In this document: positions 26,971 through 35,632 of the stretch, piece after piece | Numbering within the stretch: the first letter of the stretch is position 1 | Layout: the number at the start of each line of letters is the position of its first letter | Assembly (NCBI GenBank): GCA_964203275.1 | Contig: CAXNMF010000002.1 | Coordinates: 248,001-312,000, forward strand | Length of the DNA stretch: 64,000 bases | Direction of reading: 5' to 3' | Source: Ga0077527 sp945862135 | GTDB taxonomy: Bacteria; Pseudomonadota; Gammaproteobacteria; Burkholderiales; SG8-41 | Notes under the pieces: model-generated | Seen by the model: only the letters and a program-made list of their open reading frames with translations | Databases searched by the model: none | Told to the model about the DNA's origin: nothing | Made by a program: the position numbers and the translations under genes

Positions 26971-28909
26971 GTGCCCATCGTTGAGACTGCATCTGCGCCT
27001 GCAAACCCGCCGACCGGGACCGGCAGTCATGGTCCGTCTGCCCGTGCAGAAAACGACGTTGCTTCGCTCCTGCTGAAGACCAAGGCTATTACACCGGCGC
27101 AGGCCAGCCGCACCCGCCGAATCCAGGAAAAACTGCCGGATCGCAGTTTTTTATCCATTGTCCGCGACCTCGGCTTCACCAGCGAAGAACAGGCCCGCAA
27201 GATCCTCCATGAGCATCGCCTGTCCATCGGGCTCGGGTCCTTGCTGGTGGAGCTAGGCTATATCAAGCCCGCCGACCTTGAGACTGCCCTGGACGCGCAG
27301 AAGCGCTCCCTGGTGCGCAAGAAGCTGGGCGAAATTCTTGTCGAGCAACGCTTCATTGACGAACAACGCCTGATGGAGGTGTTGTCCATACAGCTAGGTT
27401 TCGAGCAGGTCACTCCTGACTACGGTTCGATTGATCGTGAGTTGATGCGCAAGGTCAACGTCAATTGGTGCAAACAGCATTTGGTGGCGCCGCTGCGCAG
27501 CGACGGTGAGCACACTCTTGTTGCGATGGCAGACCCGCTGGACAAGGTTGCACGTGAGTCCGCCGAATCGGTGTTCGGTCACAAGATCAGCATCGGCATT
27601 GCTGGCCGTCGTGAAATTCTCGATGCGATTGCATCGCTGGAGAAGGCTGAAAAACCGGTTGAAGGCTCTGAAAGTTCAAACGAAGAAACTGTTGTTGAAC
27701 TCGTAAATCGCATGATTCTGGATGCGCTCAGCAGCGGCGCCAGCGACATTCATATCGAACCCCTGAAAAACCGTTTGCGTGTACGCTTCCGCCGCGATGG
27801 CGTGATGGAGCCTTATCGCGAATTCGATCTCGGAATTGCCGACACGCTGTCCGCACGCATCAAGATTATGGCCGGGGCGGGCGTCTCCGACAAACGTCGC
27901 CATCAGGACGGTCGAGTGCGCTTCGAAGATCCGGTATCCGGACAGTCAAGTGATCTGCGCGCGTCTTTTTATGCCACGCTGAATGGCCAGAAAATCGTGC
28001 TTCGGGTTTTACACCGCAAAGCCATCCGTATTGATATTCGCGAAACCGGATTGGCGCCACGTGTTCTGGACCGGTTTCTCGAAGAGGCGCTGGATGTGCC
28101 CAGCGGCGTGATTCTGATCACAGGCCCCACCGGATCTGGTAAAACCACAACGCTTTATGGCGCGGTCAATTACCTGAACAACGAGGAAACCTGCATCGTT
28201 ACCGCCGAGGATCCGGTCGAGTATGTGGTTGATGGGATCTCACAGTGCTCGATCAATACGCAGCTCAACATAACCTTTGAGGAAACCTTGCGACACATGG
28301 TGCGCCAGGATCCGGACGTCATTGTGCTGGGCGAGATTCGCGATAATTTTTCCGCTGAAGCTGCTATTCAGGCTGCGCTGACTGGGCACAAGGTTCTGAC
28401 CACTTTCCATACCGAAGACACCATCGGCGGACTGCTGCGCCTGATGAATATGGATATTGAAACATTCCTGATTTCATCAACCGTGGTGTCTGCATTCGGC
28501 GCAACGTCTGCTGCGGCGCGTCTGTTCCCATTGCGCGCAGCCTTACAAGCCGACGCCCGTCGAACTGCGCAAGCTGGGCTATACCGCCAATGAAACCACT
28601 GCGGGTCGTTTTGTATCAGGCAAGGGCTGCGAACATTGCCGGTTTACGGGGTACTCGGGCCGCGTCGGTGTATTTGAGCTGCTGGTGCTGAATGAAGATG
28701 TCAAAACCGCCATTCGATCCGCGCAAAGCTCCTCACAAATCCGTCGTGTCAGCATGGAAACCTCAGGCCTGGTCACGCTGATTGAAGACGGCATTGCAAA
28801 GGCAGCATTGGGTCAGACGACCATTTCCGAAGTTCTGAAGAACCTGCCGCGCATGGAGAAACCTCGCCCTATTCCTGAACTGTTCCGCCTGACTGGATTA
28901 CACGCATGA
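26971..28909 (+). CDS. GspE/PilB-type secretion ATPase with MshEN-like N-terminus (frameshifted near 28495)
   Basis: Hexameric ATPase of the type II secretion/type IV pilus family. The N-terminus holds repeats of MshEN pattern (LGSLLVELGYI...LETALDAQ and KLGEILVEQRFI...LMEVLSIQLG), a fold that binds cyclic-di-GMP in MshE. Walker A GPTGSGKTTT lies at about 385-394, the Asp box is seen in VTAEDPVEY, Walker B in DPDVIVLGEIRD and the His box in LTTFHTED. After SSTVVSA the reading goes out of frame; removing one base gives SAQRLLRRVCSHCAQPYK and the second Cys pair CEHC, a zinc tetracysteine. The GTG at 26971 follows GGAGAAACGTC. Its stop overlaps the HDOD gene. No pilus or secretion partner genes are in the window. 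Confidence 0.88.
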
Positions 28910-29760
28910 ACGCCCCATTCTCACTGAAAGACCGCATCGCCGAAACGGCCCGCAAGCCCGGCACCCACCTGCCCGTGTTTAATTCCGTGGCGCTTGAGGT
29001 GCAGAAGCTGATCAATGATGAATCAGTGCCGATAGCCCGCATCGAATCCACGCTCTTGCGAGACCCTGCGCTGTCTGCACAGGTGCTGCGCATGGCCAAT
29101 TCATCGATGTATGCTGGTCTGTCAGCGGTGACAACACTGCGCCAGGCCCTGACCCGGGTCGGCGCCCAGCAGATCATGCGTTTGGTGCTAGCAGCCGCAC
29201 AGGTCAGCCTGTATCAGTCGCATCACCCGCTGTTCAAGCGCCATCTGGCGGAGATGTGGAAAACCGCTTACGCCTCCGCAATGGGCGCGGCGTGGATTGC
29301 CCACAAAAGCGGGCATGGTGAGATGGCTGAACAGGCTTTTGTTGCGGGCCTTTTGCACGATGTCGGCAAGTTGGTGATCCTGAGATCCATCGAGAAGCTC
29401 ATTGCTGAAAAGGGTTTCGAAGGGCCATTGCCCGACTCCGTTGCGAACGAGATGATCGAAGCCCTGCATTGCGAATTCGGCTACGAACTGATGCAACGCT
29501 GGAATTTGCCCGAGATTTACTGTGTCATCGGCCGAGATCACCACCTGCCGCAATGCGATACCGGCAATGTGTTGATGGTCGCCGTACGGCTGATTGATCA
29601 GGTGTGCCGAAAAATGGGCATTGGCTGCAAAGCTGAACCTGATTCGATGCCTGCGGCCAGTGAAGAAGCCAGCGCTCTGATGATGACGGATGTCGCGTTG
29701 GCCGATCTTGAGGTCACTCTTGAAGACAAGCTGGGCTTGAATCTGGTTGGTTCACAATAA
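28906..29760 (+). CDS. HDOD-domain protein
   Basis: 284 residues with an HDOD fold from about residue 15 to 215. The landmarks are LLRDPALSAQVLRMANSSMYAG, ITTLRQAL-like TTLRQALTRVG and the HD-like AGLLHDVGKLVILR, followed by IEALHCEFGYELMQRWNLP. HDOD proteins have no known catalysis and serve in signalling, motility and pilus regulation. The ATG overlaps the ATPase stop by four bases, so the pair is coupled, which supports a regulatory role for this ATPase. Confidence 0.9.
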   Translation: MNAPFSLKDRIAETARKPGTHLPVFNSVALEVQKLINDESVPIARIESTLLRDPALSAQVLRMANSSMYAGLSAVTTLRQALTRVGAQQIMRLVLAAAQVSLYQSHHPLFKRHLAEMWKTAYASAMGAAWIAHKSGHGEMAEQAFVAGLLHDVGKLVILRSIEKLIAEKGFEGPLPDSVANEMIEALHCEFGYELMQRWNLPEIYCVIGRDHHLPQCDTGNVLMVAVRLIDQVCRKMGIGCKAEPDSMPAASEEASALMMTDVALADLEVTLEDKLGLNLVGSQ

Positions 29761-29972
29761 GAGCCAGGCAAGTATCGGTCCGTCCGTCTTTGAGCTGGCG
29801 AACAATATCAGTCGATACGAATATGCCCAAGCTTGCGTTGCGCACCACGGCGGTGCACAAAAGCATGTCCAAAAATTAGAATTGATATAAATACGATTCA
29901 ATACATACACTTATTGAGGTGATGGTCCTATAATTCTTGAGAAAATAACAAGCTCCGATTGTCAAAATAATA

Positions 29973-32429
29973 ATGAATAAAAGTGTCGGCATAGCCAATC
30001 AGTCACAACTGGGTCGAATGAAGTTGCTTGGTCTGATCGGCATTCAATTACTCGCTGCAGCAATCATCATCGCCTCTGCCGTTTGGGCTTTTTCACATTA
30101 CCGTACTCAAGTTCGAGCAGAGGTTGAATACGATCTGCTGGCGGTTGCAGAACTTAAAAATCAACAGATCACTGATTTCCTGAAAGAGCGAATCAGTGAT
30201 GGTGAAGTGCTCGCGCAACGCGCGGGTATATGGACACTTGTCGATAAAAATGCACCTCATATCGCGCAAGGTCTGGACATGTTCGCATCAATCGCAGATA
30301 TCACCGCGCAACTGAAAAACGCCTACGGCTATGGCGACATCGTGGTGTTTGATGACAATCTGCAGCCAGTTTATCCGCGCCATGCCGGTCACTCATTCAA
30401 TCCTCTTGTTTTGGAATCGCTGGGGAAAGCAAAACAAACAGCCCAGCCTCAGATCGCCGATCTGCATTTTCATGACGAAGACGTCATTCATTTCGGAATC
30501 ATTTATCCGGTCCGCGCTTCAGGTGCGCTTGAAGGACCCGTCATTGGATACATCTTCCTTGAAATGCCGGCCCATCCCAGCCTGAATCGTCTGGTTTCCA
30601 ACTGGCCTACTACGCCGAGTAAATCCGGAGAATCCATTTTATTACGCCGCGACAACGACAAAGCCACATATCTGACGCCCTTGCGTCATGATCGCGAAAT
30701 GCGCCCGCTCCGCATGCAGCAATCGATGGATGACGATCGCATGGTTGCCGCCAGGGCGCTAAAGGGACAAGTCGGCATCGCCCGCGACGGAATCGACTAC
30801 CGTGGCGTCTCAGTGCTGAGTGCCGCGTCACAAATTACCGGGACATCCTGGACGTTGCTGACCAAGCTTGATGAGGATGAAGCCTACGCCAAAGTTGCGA
30901 CTCTGGGAAAAACGATCACGCTGCTGGCCTCCCTTTTTATCGCGCTTGCGGGACTGACGATTTACTATTTCTGGCGCAACCAACGCAACGAATTCGAGGT
31001 ACGCCGGTCGTTACTGGAGCGGGAGCTAAACTCGAGTTCCGAGCAGATCAAAACGGAGCAGCACACACGGAGCAGAATCGAGGCCAATTTTGCCCGAATT
31101 TTTGATGCCTCCCCCATGCCCAAGCAGATCCATAGCCTTCATGATCTGCGCATAACCGCGATTAATCGGGCCCATGAACGTCTGTTCGGTTATTCCTTGG
31201 ATGAAATCTGCGAACTTGATTTCTGGTTTGAAAAAATATATCCAGATCCCGATATTCGCGAACAATTACGAAAAGGCTGGGTCGCGGGTATCGAAAAGAT
31301 CCGGAATGATCAGTCTGTCAGCGAGTCCCCAGAATTACGCATGCATTGCCGGGATGGCACGGTCAGAACCATGCGCGCCAGTATGAGTATTTCCGGCGAT
31401 GACATCATTATTATCTGGACGGATCTGACCGAACTGAGAAAAAGCGAGGCCGCACTCATTGAAAGCGAAAGGCGCTTTCGCGGTATGGTGGAGCAGACTA
31501 TCAGCGGGTTTTATGTTGTAGTGGATCAACGTATTGCCTATGTCAACCCACGACTTACCGAAATGGTGGGGTGGAGCCAGGATGAAGTTATCGGTCACGG
31601 ACCGGAGGAATTTGTTGACGAACAGTCAGCTCATGACATGTACAAGGCGCAGCAACACCTTCTTGCTGGTGAGCGTACTGTATCGATCAAACTCATGGCC
31701 AGATGCAAGGATGGTTCCAATAAACCCTTGGCAGCTCACAGTACTCTGGGATCCTGGGACGGAAAACAGGCCATCATAGCGATTCTTGAAGATTTGACCG
31801 AGAGGACAAGGGCCGAAGAAAAAATTCAGAGTTACGTGGCGAGACTTGAGGGAAGCATGCGAGCAACTCTCCAGGCCTGCTCCAAGATGGTTGAACTGCG
31901 CGATCCCTACACCGCCGGCCACCAGAACCGTGTAGGCCTGATCTCTTCGGCTATTGCTCGTGAAATGGGGTGGGACCAGGCGCGTTGCGAGGCGTTGGAG
32001 TTGATGGGGCTGGTTCACGATATCGGCAAGATTGCCGTGCCGGCAGAATTTCTGACCAAACCGACAAAACTAAGTCCTTACGAGTTCGAAATCATCAAAG
32101 GCCATGCTCAGGCCGGTTACGAAATCCTCAAAGACCTGCAGTTTGATAATTTGCCGGTGGCGGAAATCGTGCGCCAGCACCATGAGCGAATGAACGGCAG
32201 CGGTTATCCGCAGGGACTTAAGGGCGAGCAGATCCTTCCTGAAGCGAAGATATTGGCAGTAGCCGACGTTCTGGAATCAATGGCATCCTACCGGCCATAC
32301 CGCCCTGCCTTGGGCACTGACAAAGCGATTGCAGAACTCGAAGCCAATAGCGGAAAGCTCTACGACCCCGATGTTGTCAATGCGCTGGTTCGGCTGGTGC
32401 GTGAGAAGAACTACATCATTCCGAAATAG
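29973..32429 (+). CDS. Membrane sensor with two PAS domains and an HD-GYP phosphodiesterase domain
   Basis: 818 residues. A membrane segment at 17-40, a periplasmic sensor region of about 270 residues (Cache-like pattern), a second membrane segment at 313-334, two PAS domains (about 367-490 and 497-615) and an HD-GYP domain from about 625. The metal motif is His682-Asp683 (LVHDIGKI) and GYP is at 744-746 (NGSGYPQGL), so the cyclic-di-GMP hydrolase residues are intact. It lies 212 bases after the HDOD gene on the same strand. Together with the MshEN-like ATPase this suggests local cyclic-di-GMP control. Confidence 0.93.
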   Translation: MNKSVGIANQSQLGRMKLLGLIGIQLLAAAIIIASAVWAFSHYRTQVRAEVEYDLLAVAELKNQQITDFLKERISDGEVLAQRAGIWTLVDKNAPHIAQGLDMFASIADITAQLKNAYGYGDIVVFDDNLQPVYPRHAGHSFNPLVLESLGKAKQTAQPQIADLHFHDEDVIHFGIIYPVRASGALEGPVIGYIFLEMPAHPSLNRLVSNWPTTPSKSGESILLRRDNDKATYLTPLRHDREMRPLRMQQSMDDDRMVAARALKGQVGIARDGIDYRGVSVLSAASQITGTSWTLLTKLDEDEAYAKVATLGKTITLLASLFIALAGLTIYYFWRNQRNEFEVRRSLLERELNSSSEQIKTEQHTRSRIEANFARIFDASPMPKQIHSLHDLRITAINRAHERLFGYSLDEICELDFWFEKIYPDPDIREQLRKGWVAGIEKIRNDQSVSESPELRMHCRDGTVRTMRASMSISGDDIIIIWTDLTELRKSEAALIESERRFRGMVEQTISGFYVVVDQRIAYVNPRLTEMVGWSQDEVIGHGPEEFVDEQSAHDMYKAQQHLLAGERTVSIKLMARCKDGSNKPLAAHSTLGSWDGKQAIIAILEDLTERTRAEEKIQSYVARLEGSMRATLQACSKMVELRDPYTAGHQNRVGLISSAIAREMGWDQARCEALELMGLVHDIGKIAVPAEFLTKPTKLSPYEFEIIKGHAQAGYEILKDLQFDNLPVAEIVRQHHERMNGSGYPQGLKGEQILPEAKILAVADVLESMASYRPYRPALGTDKAIAELEANSGKLYDPDVVNALVRLVREKNYIIPK

Positions 32430-32465
32430 GCGCTGCAGGCAGATCCGCGGGCGCAGGAATCCGAT

Positions 32466-32480
32466 TTATTCCCACTCGAT
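32466..32480 (-). other. Possible attachment site: copy of the guaA 3' end
   Basis: On the minus strand it reads ATCGAGTGGGAATAA, encoding Ile-Glu-Trp-Glu-stop, as does the guaA end at 38420-38434 (13 of 15 bases equal, same orientation). The 3' end of guaA is a known integration site of genomic islands. It is short, so chance is not excluded. Confidence 0.45.
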
Positions 32481-32505
32481 CATTGAGGAACAATGTAAGT
32501 TGCGG

Positions 32506-32646
32506 TCACTGCTGAACTTCTCGCGAGAGCGCCACGATTTTACCGTCAGGAAAGCCGTCGGAACGTGCCGCTTGACGGCGCATGTCACCGATTGAGCGTG
32601 AAAGCACATAACGCGATCCCTGAAGCGATGAGCAACTGACGGGCAC
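32506..32646 (-). CDS. Possible 46-residue ORF or gene relic
   Basis: From a GTG at 32646 the frame reads to ...DGFPDGKIVALSREVQQ. The composition looks more protein-like than the other frames, but I recognise no family, there is no clear ribosome site, and no upstream part is visible. It lies between the possible att copy and higB. It could be the tail of a gene lost when the island decayed. Confidence 0.25.
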   Translation of the reverse strand: MPVSCSSLQGSRYVLSRSIGDMRRQAARSDGFPDGKIVALSREVQQ

Positions 32647-32674
32647 GCTCGCCAGAAACCCCTACCTTGCGACC

Positions 32675-32693
32675 TGTATCCTATCAGGATACA
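32675..32693. promoter_or_regulatory. Inverted-repeat operator upstream of higBA
   Basis: TGTATCC-TATCA-GGATACA, a perfect 7-bp palindrome seven bases before the higB start. HigA-type antitoxins repress their own operons through such palindromes overlapping the promoter. Confidence 0.7.
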
Positions 32694-32700
32694 ATGCGCC

Positions 32701-32982
32701 GTGATCAAGTCATTCCGCCACGATGGGCTTGAACGCTTCTTCCGTACGGGCTCCAAGGCTGGCATTCAGCCCAAGCACGACAAGAAGCTTCGCTCACAAC
32801 TGACCGCTCTGGACGCCGCAACGCAACCGCAGGATCTGGCGGCGATCCCGAACTGGCGCCTGCATGAACTGAGGGGCAATCAGTCCGGCCGCTGGTCAAT
32901 CACGGTCAACGGCAATTGGCGGCTGACTTTCATTTTCGAGGGCACCGACGTTGTGCTGCTCGACTATGAGGACTGCCACTAG
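32701..32982 (+). CDS. higB: HigB-type toxin (RelE superfamily)
   Basis: 93 residues starting (GTG) MIKSFRHDGLERFFRTGSKAGI. LNALDAATQPQDL-like LTALDAATQPQDLAAIPNWRLHELRG and WSITVNGNWRLTFIFEG...LLDYEDCH match HigB toxins, ribosome-dependent mRNA interferases. The toxin comes first, as usual for hig loci. The antitoxin starts 10 bases after its stop with a good ribosome site. The GTG start may limit toxin synthesis. The locus lies just inside the suspected guaA island end, a usual place for stability modules. Confidence 0.92.
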   Translation: MIKSFRHDGLERFFRTGSKAGIQPKHDKKLRSQLTALDAATQPQDLAAIPNWRLHELRGNQSGRWSITVNGNWRLTFIFEGTDVVLLDYEDCH

Positions 32983-32992
32983 GAGAGGCACA

Positions 32993-33286
32993 ATGAGTCA
33001 GATGCACAACCCCTGCCACCCCGGCGAAATACTCAAGGAAGCATTGAGCGAGATCAGCGTCACCGATGCGGCCAAGCGCCTGGGCGTGGGCCGGGTGGCG
33101 CTCTCGCGCCTGCTTAATGGCGCCACCGGCATCAGCCCGGAGATGGCACTGCGCCTGTCCAAGGCGCTCGGCACGTCACCGGAGTTCTGGTACGGCATGC
33201 AGGTCAACTACGACCTGTGGCAGGCCAAGAAGAAGTTCCGTGGCAAGGTACGACCCATCGTACAGCGCGAAATCGCTGCGGCTTGA
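32993..33286 (+). CDS. higA: HigA-type antitoxin, XRE-family regulator
   Basis: 97 residues starting MSQMHNPCHPGEILKEAL, the classical HigA opening. A helix-turn-helix covers about residues 20-58 (TDAAKRLGVGRVALSRLLNGATGISPEMALRLSKAL). The C-terminus YDLWQAKKKF is typical. It neutralises HigB and probably represses the operon through the palindrome at 32675-32693. AGGAGAGG lies upstream of the ATG at 32993; a longer in-frame extension over the higB end is not needed. Confidence 0.93.
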   Translation: MSQMHNPCHPGEILKEALSEISVTDAAKRLGVGRVALSRLLNGATGISPEMALRLSKALGTSPEFWYGMQVNYDLWQAKKKFRGKVRPIVQREIAAA

Positions 33287-33313
33287 TGGGCAGAAGGTTT
33301 AAGAATCCAGAAT

Positions 33314-33336
33314 TTTGCTCACTGTTAGTGAGCAAA
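33314..33336. terminator. Palindromic hairpin after higBA
   Basis: TTTGCTCACT-GTT-AGTGAGCAAA, perfect 10-bp arms, 28 bases after the higA stop. There is no long T run, so termination is plausible but not certain. It could instead be part of the mobile element end. Confidence 0.5.
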
Positions 33337-33382
33337 TTCGACGACAGATAAACCGCCGAACTGGGGAATCGGGGCGGAGCGT

Positions 33383-33442
33383 GCGGATAGGAAATTCAAA
33401 GGGCCCCTTCCGCGCAGCCAACTTCGCCGACCGTGCCTTATG
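33383..33442 (-). repeat. 60-bp direct repeat, copy 1 (probable IS91-type element end)
   Basis: Starts GCGGATAGGAAATTCAAAGG and ends CCTTATG. It recurs in the same orientation at 38252-38311 with only a few differences. It contains a near-palindrome around AAGGGCCCCTT. It lies about 200 bases beyond the 3' end of the transposase remnant, where IS91-type elements carry their replication origin end. Confidence 0.8.
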
Positions 33443-33641
33443 TCCAGCCGCAGCCTAGCTCCTGCGGGCCGGAACCAGCAATCCGGGGCGTGAATCGCTC
33501 TGCCAGCAATGCAAATCCCCTGGTGATCATTGCCCGGCGTCCGCAATCTGCCGGAAATCCCCCAGCCCTCGGATAGGCAGCGCAGACCTGCCCTTCCCGC
33601 CTGCTTCGGGTTTCGGCAGGCTGGCTTCATACACATTGAAT

Positions 33642-34064
33642 TCAGAGCAGCCGCGGCTGCGCAGGCGGCGCCCGCGCCCCAAGCGGAGACAGCGACTGCT
33701 CCACCTCCCCGACTGTCTTGTCCAGATGCGCAAGGATGCGCGCGATGACCGCTGGCTCTTCGATGCTGGCAATGATCTTGAGCTTCCCGCCGTAGCGCGC
33801 GCAGCATTCGATCTCGACTCCGAACACGCGCTTCAGTCGCCGCGCCCAGTTCATCGCCACGTCTCTGGGCGTCGCGGGTTGCTGTGGGTGGCCCGACTGA
33901 TCTGCTGGCTTCGTTGCTTCCACTCCACGCTTCGCTGGCGTCACCCTCGCCCGCAGCCAGCTGTGCGGAGCGAACACGCCGTGATAGCGCGTCAGGTGCA
34001 TACGCGGTGGCACGCCCCGCCGTGATGTCGACCAGGACCCGGTAGCTGAAACGCGGCGGATACA
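33642..34064 (-). pseudogene. IS91-family (Y2) transposase, C-terminal remnant
   Basis: The readable part is PRMHLTRYHGVFAPHSWLRA, then RRLKRVFGVEIECCARYGGKLKIIASIEEPAVIARILAHL, and an end PLGARAPPAQPRLL. This is the C-terminal third of zinc-binding Y2 transposases of the IS91 group. The short upstream piece MYPPRFSYRVLVD is in another frame, and the catalytic HUH/Tyr part is missing: the sequence runs directly into the tetR gene at about 34065. The element is therefore truncated and inactive. Its downstream end is probably the 60-bp repeat at 33383-33442. Confidence 0.8.
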
Positions 34065-34643
34065 TCAACGGGATGCCGACAGCCTCGACAGCGCTGCCGT
34101 ACGGCAAACGTCCAGAATTTCATCAGCGAGTGGCGCGTCGTCAGGACAGGCCCGAGACAGCACCAGCGCACCGACCACCTGCGCAAGCACTTCGATGCGC
34201 AGGACACGCAGCTCGTCTTTCCGCTTGCCCTCTTCTTGCGCACCGGCGCGGTTTGCCAGGCTCGTCAACAAAAGTTCGACACCCGCGGCAAAAGTTGCCT
34301 TGACCGACTCGGGTTGACGGGCAGCGTCCGCGCTCAATGCGGCCAATGTGCAACCTTGGCCCGGCGCGTCACGATGCGGTCTGGAGAGGTATTGCTTGAC
34401 GATTTCCGCTGCATCGGCGCCGCGCGATCGGTCGTCTGATTGCGCGAAGCCGCAGGTCGCCGCTTCCGCCATCAGGTCCGCTTTTGAAGGGAAATGCTTG
34501 TAGAACCCGCCGTGGGTAAAGCCGGCGGCGGCCATCAGGTCCGCGATCCCTACCCCGTCGTAGCCGCGCTCGCGAAACAACGTAGAGGCCGTTTCGACAA
34601 TGCGTGCCCGGTTCGCCTGGGCCTGCGCTTTGGTGACTTTCAT
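34065..34643 (-). CDS. TetR-family transcriptional regulator
   Basis: 192 residues. The N-terminal helix-turn-helix is seen in RARIVETASTLFRERGYDGVGIADLMAAAGFTHGGFYKHFPSK (about residues 12-55), followed by an all-helical ligand domain. It is divergent from the hydrolase/dehydrogenase genes, with a palindrome at 34690-34709 between them, so it most likely represses that operon and itself, with release by an organic ligand. The 3' end abuts the IS91 remnant; the C-terminus may be slightly altered. The region is visibly richer in G+C than the neighbouring core genes. Confidence 0.92.
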   Translation of the reverse strand: MKVTKAQAQANRARIVETASTLFRERGYDGVGIADLMAAAGFTHGGFYKHFPSKADLMAEAATCGFAQSDDRSRGADAAEIVKQYLSRPHRDAPGQGCTLAALSADAARQPESVKATFAAGVELLLTSLANRAGAQEEGKRKDELRVLRIEVLAQVVGALVLSRACPDDAPLADEILDVCRTAALSRLSASR

Positions 34644-34689
34644 ATCCGGGATCCCTCCAGATGCACCTTGGATAGGGTCAACTATACAT

Positions 34690-34709
34690 TGATGACGATC
34701 ATCATCAAA
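34690..34709. promoter_or_regulatory. Probable TetR operator in the divergent promoter region
   Basis: TTGATGACGATCATCATCAA matches its own reverse complement at 18 of 20 positions. TTGACA at 34714-34719 is a good -35 element for the rightward operon, and a related half site (GACGTCATCAT) lies at 34732-34742. This fits repression of both directions by the adjacent TetR protein. Confidence 0.65.
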
Positions 34710-34774
34710 GTCTTGACAGTTTAGATTATGGACGTCATCATTAGATCATTCTTCGATCTACCGTCGGACGCCAG

Positions 34775-35632
34775 ATGAAATTCATGGATACCCCCACCCT
34801 CTCGATCGATGTCCACGGGACATCCTTCGCGTACCGCGACCTGGGGCCGCGCAGTGGCATACCGATGATCCTGCTCAACCATTGGGGCGCGGTGCTCGAC
34901 AATTTCGACCCCCGCATCGTCGATGGACTTTCCCGCCAGCACCGCGTCATCGCCATCGACTACCGGGGAATCGGCAAGTCGGGCGGAACAGCACCTGTCA
35001 CCGTGGGCGCGATGGCGCAGGACGTGATTTCGCTGATCAAGGCACTGGGCTTCACGACGGTTGATCTCCTCGGCTTCTCGCTCGGAGGATTCGTCGCACA
35101 GGACATCGTGCTGAAGGCACCTGACCTGGTGCGCCGACTCATCCTGACGGGCACGGGCCCGGCGGGCGGCAAGGGCATCGAGAAGGTCGGAGCGGTGTCC
35201 TGGCCACTGATGCTCAAGGGCCTGCTCACGCTGCGCGATCCGAAGACCTACCTCTTCTTCACGTCCACTCCCGTCGGTCGGCAAGCCGCGAAGGATTTCC
35301 TGCTGCGCCTCAAGGAGCGCACGTCGGACCGCGACGCCGGCGCGGCGCCCGGTGCGCTCTGGCGCCAATTGAAGGCGATCGAGGCATGGGGCAGGCAGGC
35401 ACCCCAGGACCTGGGTGGCATCCGGATCCCGGTGCTCATCGCCAATGGGGACACCGACATCATGGTACCCACGGCCAACAGTCACGACCTGGCGCGTCGG
35501 ATACCGGGCTCCGAACTGGTCATCTACGAAGACGCAGGGCATGGCGGCATCTTCCAGTACCACGGCGACTTCGTCCGCAAGGCGCTGGCTTTTCTCGACA
35601 AGAACTCATCATCAGACAGGGGAAGCAAGTGA
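34775..35632 (+). CDS. Alpha/beta-fold hydrolase
   Basis: 285 residues. The nucleophile elbow GFSLGG places Ser102; the acid is probably the Asp in ANGDTDIMVP and the base the His in EDAGHGGIFQYH. The oxyanion segment is LLNHWGAVLDNFD. The overall pattern is of non-haem haloperoxidase/esterase-like hydrolases; the substrate is unknown. The start at 34775 is the first ATG; a second at 34784 is possible. The stop overlaps the next gene (GTGA). First gene of the TetR-controlled cassette. Confidence 0.88.
   Translation: MKFMDTPTLSIDVHGTSFAYRDLGPRSGIPMILLNHWGAVLDNFDPRIVDGLSRQHRVIAIDYRGIGKSGGTAPVTVGAMAQDVISLIKALGFTTVDLLGFSLGGFVAQDIVLKAPDLVRRLILTGTGPAGGKGIEKVGAVSWPLMLKGLLTLRDPKTYLFFTSTPVGRQAAKDFLLRLKERTSDRDAGAAPGALWRQLKAIEAWGRQAPQDLGGIRIPVLIANGDTDIMVPTANSHDLARRIPGSELVIYEDAGHGGIFQYHGDFVRKALAFLDKNSSSDRGSK

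Noticed and set aside
26748..26984. 78-codon frame upstream of the secretion ATPase
   Set aside because: No ribosome site or family-like sequence, and it overlaps the ATPase start. Treated as intergenic.
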